DNA of 64,000 nt from an uncultured Lachnospiraceae bacterium (GTDB taxonomy: Bacteria; Bacillota; Clostridia; Lachnospirales; Lachnospiraceae). Both the position numbers and the translations under genes were made by a program. This document shows positions 17,301-25,028 of this stretch, piece after piece. The stretch lies in assembly GCA_910576815.1 (NCBI GenBank), contig CAJTKA010000001.1, positions 1 to 64,000 on the forward strand, read 5' to 3'. The first letter of the stretch is position 1, and each line of letters starts with the position of its first letter. The notes under the pieces were generated by a model. That model made no database searches. It was not told the DNA's origin and saw only the letters and a program-made list of their open reading frames with translations.

Positions 17301-20026
17301 ATACCAGTACGGTCCGTTTGGCAGCCAACGATGTGTATGATTTCTTCTTCGAGCCTATCGTGGCGCAAGCGGCCGGGGCTAATGTTTCAAAGTGGTCCAA
17401 AAAGCCTTATTTTGAAACCTATCCTTATAACTTTATGAAGAATTATCAGTTGATGCAGGATAATCCTTCCGGGATCGGGCTTGACGACTACCAGACGGTG
17501 GGCGGTGCGAAGAAATTTATTGACGGCACGGAGACCATCATTGTGCCCGAGGGCATTACTTCAATCGATGTGACAGGTTATGCGGATTCTGCGATCAATG
17601 CGGAAAATTCCTATAACTATGACAGATATATCGGCAAGAGCAAGACCGGACCGACTTATATTCGCGATACCAGTACGGCAGGAAATTCAATTCCCGGTCT
17701 GTTCAGCGGCAGATATGTGGATTATCGCGATGAGAGCGGAGCGGCAAAGAAAGATCCTCACGAAGAAGATCCCAGAGGTAACGATGTCGTTAAGAGAATC
17801 GTCCTTAAGAGCATTAAAAAACTGCCGGATTATGCCTTCGATAACTGTGAGCAGTTAAAGACGGTGGAACTTGGCGCAGTGTCTGAGATCGGCGTGCTGC
17901 CTTTCCGTGGCTGCGGCAATATGACAGAAGTAATCGGCAATGAGAATTATCCTGTGGAGAAGGGTATCTTATTTGAAAGACAGACCGGTGAAAATGCAGG
18001 GAAATATAAGATCATTGAGTGCCTGATGTCCAAGGGACGCCCCGGAACCAACGACGAGGGTCTGGAAGAAAAGAATGTGGATGCGGCGCGGATCACGCTT
18101 CTGAAAGATGTCAATGAGATCGCAAAGGGCGCGTTTGAAGGCTGTGATTATATTTTGCTGGCAGACTTTACCGGAGTGGATAACCTCAAGGAGATTCCGG
18201 AGGGCTGCTTTAAGGATTGTACCAATCTGTCAGATGTGATTCTTCCTGTTTCTGTCAACAAGATTAAGGAAGGCGCGTTTGAAGGTGTGACGCAGGCTGA
18301 CGGAAAACATACTTTAGACGTTACCATCAAGGGACGCGAGGTAGATATTGCGGATAACGCATTTTCACCGAAGAATGGCGTGATCATCAGGTCTTACCTG
18401 GATTCGGCAGCGAAGCGTTATGCTGACCGTTATCATCCGCCTGTGGAGTTCAGAGAATTAGGGGCTTACCGTGTGAAGTTCTTTGATTATGACGGCACAC
18501 AGATCGGGGCGACGCAGGAGCTTGAGAAAAAAGATGGTGTAGCTGTCTACGCGAGGGAGCCTGAGGAAGCTAAGAAACTGTACGAGACGAATCACAGACC
18601 CGGATTTACCTTTAGCGGAGAGTGGCTGGCATTTAATTCTAAGAATGAGCGGCTCAGCTTGGCCAGTCCGATCGAAGAAGACCTGACGACCTTTATCGCA
18701 CAGTATGATTCTAACGGCGGTGCAACGCCGAGCGGTCAGTATGTGGTAGAGTTCTATGACGGTGTGGACGGTTCGCTTCTGCCGGGAAGCAGAGGCGCCA
18801 GCGGTGACGGAAAGTATTATGTGGATGCCGGTATGAGCTTTGCAGAGCTTGGGTGGGATCCTCCGGTACATAAGACGCAAACAGGGTATGAGCCTCTCGG
18901 TTATAGTGATAATTGGACGATCAACACGATTATTGACAGGAATATGTCGATCATAGCGCTGTATAAGGCAGCTCCCGCCGGCACCAATCCCAGCGGCGGC
19001 ACGGCGCCTACCAGCAGAAACACAACTAGTGGAAACTCCGGTAATACCAGTAATAATTCCGGTAATACCAGCAGTTCTTCCAGCTCGAGCAGCAGCTCCA
19101 GCTCAAGCTCAAGCAGCACGAGTTCCACCAGCACGACTTCCGGTACTTCCGGTCCCGGTCAGTTTACGGTATTCGTGGAGAATGGTTCAGGATCCGGCAC
19201 CTATACGCCGGGAGCTACAGTTATCATTCAGGCGAGTATCCCTGCGGCGGGTATGCGGTTTGACAAGTGGACGACGGAGTCAAATGGTGTGACGCTGGCA
19301 AGTGTAAGTATGGCGGCAACTACCTTTACGATGCCTTCCAACAACGTGACGGTGAAGGCAAATTATGTGGCCGATAACACAACGGTACCGTCCGGAACAA
19401 CCGGAACAACCGGAACGACCAGCACAACAAATACGACGGATACGACCGGCAACGGTCATACCAGGGTGGATATCGAGAAGCCCGGCATCTCCAACAGAGA
19501 CCTGGCAACGGCAAACACCAACGGTTCGACGGATAACTTTATCGTAAAGATATCAGAGACTGACGAAGCAACCCGTGCGGTGGCGGCAGCGCTCACGAAT
19601 AAGTATGGCACGCTTGACAATATCCTGTACTATGCGATGGATATCAGCCTCTATGATTCCACCGGCACCACAAAGATTACGGATACGACAGGGCTTTCCG
19701 TGGATATCACGATCCCGATTCCGGATTCTCTGGTGGCTTATGGCGGAAATAATATGGCAGGCGCCGTGATTAATGGAGATCAGCTGGAAAGCCTGAACGA
19801 GAGCTTTACCACAATAAACGGTGTACCGTGCATCCGTTTCCGAGCTACCCATTTCTCGCCTTACACGATTTATGTGGACACGGGAAATCTGGTGGAAGGT
19901 ATGCTTGATGTAACGCCTAAAACTGGCGACCCGATTCATCCGAAGTGGTTCTTATCGCTCGGTTTGGCCTGTCTGTCCGTGATCCTGTTCTTAAAGCGGG
20001 ACAAAAAAATAAAGGTCAAGGCGTAA
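14360..20026 (+). CDS. Sortase-anchored BspA-type leucine-rich-repeat surface protein (1888 aa)
   Basis: The N-terminus is basic (KKPKRRLKRTVRR) followed by a hydrophobic signal segment (MAAVLMITAIVVAAIPV). Blocks of LRR_5/BspA repeats (IGxxAFxxCxxLTxVxFP) occur at roughly residues 365-480, 685-765 and 1130-1330, interrupted by less regular domains and a DLNGDGVAETAVTDEEF stretch that resembles a calcium-binding loop. Two InlB/Listeria-Bacteroides-like repeats come near 1370-1540. A serine run, a TTG-rich linker and a final domain precede the sorting signal TPKTGD, hydrophobic helix and RDKKIKVK tail. The start at 14360 has GAGGAG 10 bases upstream; ATG 14342 is the alternative. It follows the sortase by 63 bases. 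Confidence 0.9.
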   Translation: MAKKTVTKKPKRRLKRTVRRSMAAVLMITAIVVAAIPVPENRAEDNAPGQSSDVQAALTYVPASKDNGYVENAGGEHHISSTSGRDCWEIDVDRKNNPGGGLPTELSTALQGGDLRATVRSTYRDGNVLYLEWEFLYHPGKKGSKKATLCKYNNEKDREKVRVGELLRTDYQTVTRDQFNAYFSDNPKGNYTDTVSNPMDNLKETNALYPNTQITYGIYHQTLKAEHKKFLEKYFPEKYAQAKADIDAWNNNVSGEPMEEPAELVITPRLDLNDKQKIEFYCEHNEVLTYFDTATFTLALATDLRLQDNGQEASGEAVYVAQSETKSADLGVCEIVFDHDGRAVPYVIDENGCLAKKDPLNMLDTIGERAFAGVTNVGEIEIPNDIAVIGDRAFEGAGMRSVQLNNDAVIGNRTFAQCTQLTTVKFGENSGTYKIGAEAFYGCSKLTDVKFPWSMQEIGYGAFANCESLTGVDFSVVNSGDGCRLGDFAFYDDKSLTDSGLKFEGSSVVSLGKGCFGLTSMGGNTAMTKFKFPAKITGGSDKKIGEYVLANREKITEVTMPENYQGEIPSTTFYNCIGLHNVIFPDSCGAASFKPDLFAHVTDEGFFVRGPELYNNDPSQPRQSTWYASTRVSGETGVPYVYTKDGKDCYEVAMKSGDNIYRYEIDGDGTLKSCVLVKQGKDSVDIVIPKRVGNYDVRSIGKGCFDNEQLRKRIRSITIQDDSITSIDDEAFMGLPNLSKVRIGNSVAKIGERAFANCTQLFNVYFNTPKAGYGSDSFQMAETAFQTGGRELTFHGDIVKGYAPFEYAMNPSHVLKNPNDKNEPEVNVCYQSLWNSEAEGTHLTVMVDRRNGDVVLLDYPKLPDLSETGVLQDEELKDYCKDMERYYYDKVYDVDSNTVNSKGKSVGELRREYARLLSAAVQGLDMADLNGDGVAETAVTDEEFEKRYGPWINERFLEVDEEGHSNWANWIGDNQTASLSDTSTVRLAANDVYDFFFEPIVAQAAGANVSKWSKKPYFETYPYNFMKNYQLMQDNPSGIGLDDYQTVGGAKKFIDGTETIIVPEGITSIDVTGYADSAINAENSYNYDRYIGKSKTGPTYIRDTSTAGNSIPGLFSGRYVDYRDESGAAKKDPHEEDPRGNDVVKRIVLKSIKKLPDYAFDNCEQLKTVELGAVSEIGVLPFRGCGNMTEVIGNENYPVEKGILFERQTGENAGKYKIIECLMSKGRPGTNDEGLEEKNVDAARITLLKDVNEIAKGAFEGCDYILLADFTGVDNLKEIPEGCFKDCTNLSDVILPVSVNKIKEGAFEGVTQADGKHTLDVTIKGREVDIADNAFSPKNGVIIRSYLDSAAKRYADRYHPPVEFRELGAYRVKFFDYDGTQIGATQELEKKDGVAVYAREPEEAKKLYETNHRPGFTFSGEWLAFNSKNERLSLASPIEEDLTTFIAQYDSNGGATPSGQYVVEFYDGVDGSLLPGSRGASGDGKYYVDAGMSFAELGWDPPVHKTQTGYEPLGYSDNWTINTIIDRNMSIIALYKAAPAGTNPSGGTAPTSRNTTSGNSGNTSNNSGNTSSSSSSSSSSSSSSSSTSSTSTTSGTSGPGQFTVFVENGSGSGTYTPGATVIIQASIPAAGMRFDKWTTESNGVTLASVSMAATTFTMPSNNVTVKANYVADNTTVPSGTTGTTGTTSTTNTTDTTGNGHTRVDIEKPGISNRDLATANTNGSTDNFIVKISETDEATRAVAAALTNKYGTLDNILYYAMDISLYDSTGTTKITDTTGLSVDITIPIPDSLVAYGGNNMAGAVINGDQLESLNESFTTINGVPCIRFRATHFSPYTIYVDTGNLVEGMLDVTPKTGDPIHPKWFLSLGLACLSVILFLKRDKKIKVKA
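19070..19137 (+). repeat. Serine-codon low-complexity tract
   Basis: About 16 consecutive Ser codons (AGC, AGT, TCT, TCC, TCG, TCA mixed) followed by Ser/Thr alternation form a flexible wall-spanning linker near the C-terminus of the LRR protein. Codon mixing keeps the DNA less repetitive than the protein. The antisense reading is an artefactual Leu/Glu-rich frame. Confidence 0.85.
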
Positions 20027-20057
20027 GGGACTTATGATCCCAGAGGGGGGGAGTCCT

Positions 20058-23000
20058 ATGGGAAAACAGATCAGAAAACTGATGGGCACGCTGCTCCTTG
20101 TGACAGCGCTTGTCGTAACACAGATTCCTGTAGCAGGTGTGGAGGCGGAGGAACCCTCCGCCGCACCTGAATTTCAGGTGAGCGGAACTACACTTGTGAA
20201 GTACAATGGCACGGCTGAGGACGTGTCTGTTCCCAATCATGTAAAAAAAATCGAGGCGGAAGCCTTTGCGGGCAATGATACTGTGCGCCATGTTACAATG
20301 GGCGAGGCAGTGGAAGTCATCGGCGCGAAGGCTTTTTCTGAATGTCCGAATCTGCAGAGTGTTACGGTTTCCGATTCGGTAGAGATCATTGAGAATGCAG
20401 CATTTTCCGGCTGCCCTTCCTTGCGGAGTGTCTCCATTGGCAAAGGGCTTAAAAGCCTTGGAAATGGCGCCTTTGCCGGAGATTACAGTCTTGCTTCCGT
20501 AGCGATTGACAGCAGCAATGCGGACTTTGTCTGCGACGATGGCGCAATCTACAATAAAAAAGGCTGGGATGTGCTCTATCAGGTGCTTGCAGGCAGAGGG
20601 GGCGACTCCTACAGTATGCCTTCTTCCGTGATTAAGATCCGCCCTTACGCATTCTGGGGTGACTATAACCTGCAGAGTGTAAATATCAGCAGCAATGTGT
20701 CGGAGATTACCGGCTATGCGTTTTCCAACTGTAAAAATTTGAAAGAGGTTTTGATTCCCCATTCGGTAAAGGGGATCGACATGAAGGCCTTTGAGGACTG
20801 CGTGAGACTGCGCGAGCTCACGATTCCGATTTCCGTGAGTAAGATTCATGCGACGGCTTTCGACGGCTGTACGAAGCTTAAGATCAACGGAGAGGCGGGC
20901 TCCTATGCAAGGCGCTTTGCGGAGACGCTGATTCTTGAGGATATCGATGTGTCTGAATATGAGGAAGCACCAATTCCCGGCAGAGAGTACGAGGAGGAGC
21001 TGGAAGAAGGGCAGATTCTGGGCCCCGTGGACTATTATCACGAGGTTACTCATATGAACGCCATGGAAGCGGAAGAAGATGACTCCCGCGTGAAGGCAAA
21101 ATCCCGTGTCATTGGGCAGGAAGTCTATGTGCTGGTAGATAACGCGAAAGCTACCGTGAATGTGGGCGGCACAGGAGAGATTTTGGGCGGAGAGCCCGTG
21201 GTGGAGGAGCCTGATTTGGACACGATTCCGGGGCTGGCCGGTTCTGAGGATGCGAAAGGCGGCTCTTTCCCTAAATATACGGTGGTAAATGGGGAGATCA
21301 TCGCATCACAGGCATACTATGATGAGGATATGACATCCTGTGATATTCCTTCGGGAATCCGCAGGATCGGGGAATTTGCTTACGCCAGAGCATCCCTTGC
21401 TTCGGCGCGGATTCCTGACGGCGTGGAGGAGATCGGCTACGCTGCTTTCTATCACTGTGATGAATTGACTGACGTAGTCATCCCAAATAGCGTGCGTACG
21501 ATCGGGGTTTCCGCCTTTGATAAGACGCCCTGGCTTTCCGGTTGGAAGGCAAATGCGGAGGAAGCGGGTGAGTTTTTGATCGTGGGCGATGGCATCCTCT
21601 TAGCCTACCGTGGAAGGGGTGGAGATGTTTCGATTCCCGATTCAGTCAAGAAAATCGGTCCCGAGGCGTTCCGCGGACTGTCAAGTATTACGGCGGTGCG
21701 GATACCGAACAGCGTGCAGGAGATCGGCGAGGGCGCTTTTGAAAACTGTGATAAGCTGGAGCGTATTGAAGGCGGCTTGGGGCTTACGAAGATTTGTGAC
21801 AGGGCTTTCGCGGGCTGTCCCGTCTCGTACTTGTACATCGGTCCCTCTGTGGAATCGATCGGCCTGAGGGCTTTTGACAATGAAAAGATAAAAGATGGTG
21901 TCGTCTACTTTGCGGGAGATACGCTTCCTGCCCGTTCCTATGAGAGCGCGGCGACAAAGCTTTACCGTGATAGCTACAGGGGATCTGTCTTTACGGGGAC
22001 ACGTATCGCGGTGATTCCTGCGGGCGTGACGGATCTGACCGATACCTGCCTGTCATCTGCGGGCGGCGCTTTTCAGGGCGCAATTTGCATCAGGAAGGAT
22101 GATTTAGCAAATTTGTCGGCTGAGAATGGAGAAGGCAGTGAGTCTTCCGAGGATGGAGCGGCAGAACAAAGTGCAGATGCTGCGGACAGACGAACGCGCG
22201 AAGCGGCAGAGCAGGCAGAAGAGGAAGAAACGTCGGCAGCTGCGCGGCGGACGGCGGATAGCACCACAGACGAATCACAGACAGAGACTGCGGAAGATGA
22301 GAACAACGTGCTTACGATCCTGAAAAGGACGAAAGAAGCGCCCATAGCCGGCGAAACCGTGAAGATAAACGGGAAGACCTACACTTTGGAAGATGCGGAA
22401 CCGGGAACGGTGAGCCTGACGGATTCAGAGCGGGCAATGGCATCTGCTTCAGGGATCGAGGTTGTAAACAACAGTTATTCGATTCCCGGAGAGGGCACGA
22501 TTTCTGCGGTCATGGAGGGCAGCGAGGGGAGCTATTGTTTAGCGATCGAAGACAGCGAGGACGCGAAGGCAAAGATCAGTGAAGTGTATCGGTCGATTTA
22601 CGGAGGAAAGCTTCCGCATTCACTGCACGCTTACGAGATCACGATGACGGATCAGGCGGCGGATGTGCCGATCACGGGGCTTGGCAAACAGCGGGTAGAG
22701 ATCACGATGCCGCTTCCGCAGGGCGTTTTGACGGAAAATCTTCATGTAGTATGTCTTGACTCAGATGGTCAATTGGAGGAAGTGGACAGTCGTATCGTCT
22801 CCGTGGATGGGCAGGATGCAGTTGCCTTTATGGCGGCACACTTCTCAGCCTATGGCATCTACCATTACGGATCCGGACCGACGGTCGCGGACGTGAAGGA
22901 GGGGCAGGCGGTATTCCTTTCTCTCGGACAAAAGGACGACTCTCCGGATACGGGAGATTACAGCATTCACCCGAAATACGTCTTGGTGGCAGGTCTGTTC

Positions 23001-23093
23001 TTTGCATCGATGGCAATGTTTTTCTATCGGAAGAATAGTCTGGTGAAGTTAAAGCGGCGGCTGGTAAAACCGTTTAAGCAGAAACGTCAATAA
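20058..23093 (+). CDS. Sortase-anchored BspA-type leucine-rich-repeat surface protein (1011 aa)
   Basis: A second LRR_5/BspA surface protein. It has a signal peptide (LMGTLLLVTALVVTQIPVAG), LRR blocks at about residues 55-280 and 415-620, a coiled, Glu/Ala-rich charged stretch near 690-760, and a C-terminal domain ending in VVSVDGQDAVAFMAAHFSAYGIY. That domain matches the equivalent region before the sorting signal of the upstream protein. The sorting signal is SPDTGD, then a hydrophobic helix and an RRLVKPFKQKRQ tail. SPDTG fits the (S/P)PxTG consensus known for Clostridioides difficile SrtB. ATG 20058 sits 4 bases after GGGGGGGAG. The gene begins 31 bases after its paralogue. Confidence 0.9.
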   Translation: MGKQIRKLMGTLLLVTALVVTQIPVAGVEAEEPSAAPEFQVSGTTLVKYNGTAEDVSVPNHVKKIEAEAFAGNDTVRHVTMGEAVEVIGAKAFSECPNLQSVTVSDSVEIIENAAFSGCPSLRSVSIGKGLKSLGNGAFAGDYSLASVAIDSSNADFVCDDGAIYNKKGWDVLYQVLAGRGGDSYSMPSSVIKIRPYAFWGDYNLQSVNISSNVSEITGYAFSNCKNLKEVLIPHSVKGIDMKAFEDCVRLRELTIPISVSKIHATAFDGCTKLKINGEAGSYARRFAETLILEDIDVSEYEEAPIPGREYEEELEEGQILGPVDYYHEVTHMNAMEAEEDDSRVKAKSRVIGQEVYVLVDNAKATVNVGGTGEILGGEPVVEEPDLDTIPGLAGSEDAKGGSFPKYTVVNGEIIASQAYYDEDMTSCDIPSGIRRIGEFAYARASLASARIPDGVEEIGYAAFYHCDELTDVVIPNSVRTIGVSAFDKTPWLSGWKANAEEAGEFLIVGDGILLAYRGRGGDVSIPDSVKKIGPEAFRGLSSITAVRIPNSVQEIGEGAFENCDKLERIEGGLGLTKICDRAFAGCPVSYLYIGPSVESIGLRAFDNEKIKDGVVYFAGDTLPARSYESAATKLYRDSYRGSVFTGTRIAVIPAGVTDLTDTCLSSAGGAFQGAICIRKDDLANLSAENGEGSESSEDGAAEQSADAADRRTREAAEQAEEEETSAAARRTADSTTDESQTETAEDENNVLTILKRTKEAPIAGETVKINGKTYTLEDAEPGTVSLTDSERAMASASGIEVVNNSYSIPGEGTISAVMEGSEGSYCLAIEDSEDAKAKISEVYRSIYGGKLPHSLHAYEITMTDQAADVPITGLGKQRVEITMPLPQGVLTENLHVVCLDSDGQLEEVDSRIVSVDGQDAVAFMAAHFSAYGIYHYGSGPTVADVKEGQAVFLSLGQKDDSPDTGDYSIHPKYVLVAGLFFASMAMFFYRKNSLVKLKRRLVKPFKQKRQ

Positions 23094-23165
23094 AAGGACG
23101 GTATCATCCGCAGGACGTCTAAGTCCGATGTTTTGTAAAATTTTGTAAGAAAAGCGCATAAAATG

Positions 23166-23203
23166 ACTCCCGGCATAGTATATAACGAAAGCCGGGAGTT
23201 TTT
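23166..23203 (+). terminator. Terminator hairpin whose 3' arm precedes the subtilisin start
   Basis: ACTCCCGGC (23166-23174) pairs perfectly with GCCGGGAGT (23191-23199), followed by five T. It should end the LRR-protein transcript. The only purine-rich stretch near the next start codon (GGGAG at 23195-23199, 11 bases before ATG 23211) lies in the 3' arm, so the same hairpin could hide the ribosome binding site. Confidence 0.75.
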
Positions 23204-23210
23204 ATGTACC

Positions 23211-24131
23211 ATGGACAGGGTGAAAAGACAGCTTGGATGTAGTGCGAGGATACAGTACAGCGCGGCCACGGAAGATATCTGCGTGGCCATTTTGGATACC
23301 GGGATCGGAAACCATCCTGATTTCGGCGAGCGTATCGTTGCCTTTCGGGATTTTGTCAATGACAGACAGACGCCTTATGATGACAGCGGTCACGGCACCC
23401 ATGTAGCAGGCTGCCTTTGCGGGAGCGGTCTTTTGTCACAGGGACGGTTTTCCGGGATCGCGCCTACCTGCAGGCTCTGCGTGGGAAAGGTACTTGATCA
23501 TAATGGTGAGGGCAGCATTGAAAGTATGTATTATGGCCTTTTGTGGGTCTTGAAGAATCGTCTGCGTTATCAGATCCGTGTGCTCAATATCTCGGTCGGC
23601 ATCGGAGACAGCGGCGAACGGGGCAGGATGGAGGAATTAAGGGGGCTTCTGGAGCGGGTCTGTGAAGAAGGAGTGGTCGTAGTCTGCGCCGCCGGCAATA
23701 AGGGACCGGCGGAGGGAAGTCTGTCGCCTCTGGGAGAAAGTTCGAACGTTATTACAGTCGGTTGTCATGAGGGCGGATTTTTCGGGAACAGAAAGAACCT
23801 GTGCGAGTATTATTCAGGCCGCGGCTACGCAGGCCGGTCCGGTCGCAAGCCGGATATCGTTGCGCCTGGAACCGATATCATATCCTGTAATCTGCGCTGG
23901 CAAAGGGACAGGAGGGGACGTTATCGGGATGCTTATGTAAAAAAGAGCGGTACTTCCATGGCAACTCCCATTGTTTCCGGAGCAGCTGCCCTGTTTTTAC
24001 AGAAATATCCGTATTGCAGCAGTATGCAGTTGAAGCGGAGGATGCTGCTGGCGGCGAGGGATCTGGGGGAGGAAGAGAACAAACAGGGGTGGGGAATGCT
24101 GGATATAGAAAAGTTGTTTGCATCATATTGA
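23211..24131 (+). CDS. Intracellular-type subtilisin-like serine protease (S8 family)
   Basis: A 306-residue peptidase with the complete triad: Asp in AILDTGIG (about residue 27), His in SGHGTHVAG (about 62) and Ser in SGTSMATP (about 247). The oxyanion Asn is in VVCAAGNKGP. There is no signal peptide or long propeptide, and the length matches Bacillus intracellular subtilisins of about 320 residues, so a cytoplasmic role is likely. The frame is open from 23163, but that start would lie inside the terminator hairpin, so ATG 23211 is used. It stands at the end of the surface-protein island; whether it processes those proteins is unknown. Confidence 0.88.
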   Translation: MDRVKRQLGCSARIQYSAATEDICVAILDTGIGNHPDFGERIVAFRDFVNDRQTPYDDSGHGTHVAGCLCGSGLLSQGRFSGIAPTCRLCVGKVLDHNGEGSIESMYYGLLWVLKNRLRYQIRVLNISVGIGDSGERGRMEELRGLLERVCEEGVVVVCAAGNKGPAEGSLSPLGESSNVITVGCHEGGFFGNRKNLCEYYSGRGYAGRSGRKPDIVAPGTDIISCNLRWQRDRRGRYRDAYVKKSGTSMATPIVSGAAALFLQKYPYCSSMQLKRRMLLAARDLGEEENKQGWGMLDIEKLFASY

Positions 24132-24156
24132 CAGAAACGTTTAGATTGTATACAAT
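24128..24156 (+). promoter_or_regulatory. Promoter P1 of the GntR gene with overlapping palindromic operator
   Basis: TTGACA (24128-24133) and TACAAT (24151-24156) are spaced by 17 bases. The -10 lies within the perfect 12-bp palindrome ATTGTATACAAT (24145-24156). The core TTGTATACAA is identical to the centre of the Bacillus subtilis GntR operator as I recall it, so autoregulation by the downstream GntR-type protein is a reasonable inference. Confidence 0.6.
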
Positions 24157-24175
24157 TATACGAGGTTATATAGAA

Positions 24176-24227
24176 TTGTGTCTGCGTACACTTGACACAA
24201 ACTCGATATGCGCATAAAATGTGCGCA
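24176..24227 (+). promoter_or_regulatory. Second promoter-like segment with shared intergenic motif
   Basis: TTGTGTC (24176-24182) pairs with GACACAA (24194-24200), and TGCGCA (24209-24214) pairs with TGCGCA (24222-24227). The same block also contains TTGACA (24192-24197), 17 bases and TAAAAT (24215-24220), a good sigma-A promoter. The sequence from 24192 matches the hflK leader from 3887 almost base for base through GACACAAACTCG and the TGCGC hairpin. Confidence 0.5.
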
Positions 24228-24242
24228 GAAATGAGGAACAGC

Positions 24243-24956
24243 ATGACAAACTATGATAGCAAGTACGATGCGAACGATAAGTATTCCCTGCGCGGGCGGG
24301 TGTTTCAGAAGCTGCGTGAGGATATCTTAAGCGGCAAGTACAAGGAGCACGAGGAGCTCAAAGAGGTTGCCATTGGCGAGGAGCTGGGTGTGAGCCGCAC
24401 CCCTGTCAGAGAGGCTTTCAGGCAGCTTGAATTGGAAGGACTGATACAGATCATCCCCAATAAAGGGGCCTACGTGACAGGGATCACGGCAAAGGATGTG
24501 AAAGATATTTACATGATCCGCTCCCTGTTAGAGGGACTCTGCGCCCGACTTGCCACGGAGAAGATCTCGAAAGAGCAGCTTGAGGAAATGGAGGAAAATA
24601 TCTATCTGGCGGAGTTTCATGCACAGAAGGGACATCTTGACCAGATGGCAGAGTTGGACAATCGTTTCCATGATATCCTTTACGAAGCCTGTGATTCGAA
24701 ACTTTTGGAACATACGCTGCGGGACTTCCACCGCTATGTGCTGCGCGTCAGGCAAAAGACATTGGCGACCAATACGAGAGGGCTGGCATCTAATGATGAG
24801 CACAGGCAGATCATGGAGGCAATCAAGGCGGGAGACGCCGTGCTGGCGGAGCAGCTGGCCAATCAACATATGATCAATGCTTACGACAATATGGTGAAGA
24901 ACGGTTTGAAGGAGATTTACGGGGATAACACGGAAGACACGACAGAGAGTCAATAA
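24243..24956 (+). CDS. GntR-family transcriptional regulator, FCD (FadR) subfamily
   Basis: A 237-residue DNA-binding regulator. The winged helix at about residues 15-82 contains the recognition segment VSRTPVREAFRQLELEGLI. The C-terminal all-helical FCD ligand domain (about 88-215) shows the metal/ligand residues in LDNRFHDILYEA, DEHRQIMEAI and QLANQHMINAY. FCD proteins sense organic acids or related metabolites. ATG 24243 is used because GAGGA lies 5 bases upstream; the longer frame from 24192 would start inside the promoter. The next gene on the same strand is icd, 72 bases downstream, so control of isocitrate dehydrogenase or autocontrol is plausible but not shown. Confidence 0.9.
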   Translation: MTNYDSKYDANDKYSLRGRVFQKLREDILSGKYKEHEELKEVAIGEELGVSRTPVREAFRQLELEGLIQIIPNKGAYVTGITAKDVKDIYMIRSLLEGLCARLATEKISKEQLEEMEENIYLAEFHAQKGHLDQMAELDNRFHDILYEACDSKLLEHTLRDFHRYVLRVRQKTLATNTRGLASNDEHRQIMEAIKAGDAVLAEQLANQHMINAYDNMVKNGLKEIYGDNTEDTTESQ

Positions 24957-25028
24957 GAGCTGTTCTTCAAAAAAGTTTCGGAAAAACATACGGCGCGGAC
25001 AATGCGGCGGGAAAGGTGAAGGAGCGAT

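Noticed and set aside
18901..19134. Leu/Glu-rich minus-strand frame
   Set aside because: It is the antisense of the serine linker in the LRR protein and has no start signals.
23163..23210. Upstream start of the subtilisin frame
   Set aside because: This segment is the terminator hairpin of the preceding gene and encodes no conserved peptidase residues.
14342..24131. CRISPR-like repetition in the surface-protein genes
   Set aside because: The repeats are protein-level (LRR, Ser/Thr) and diverged in DNA, with no regular spacers.
24192..24242. Upstream start of the GntR frame
   Set aside because: It begins on the TTGACA of a promoter; the internal ATG at 24243 has a ribosome binding site and a normal N-terminus.
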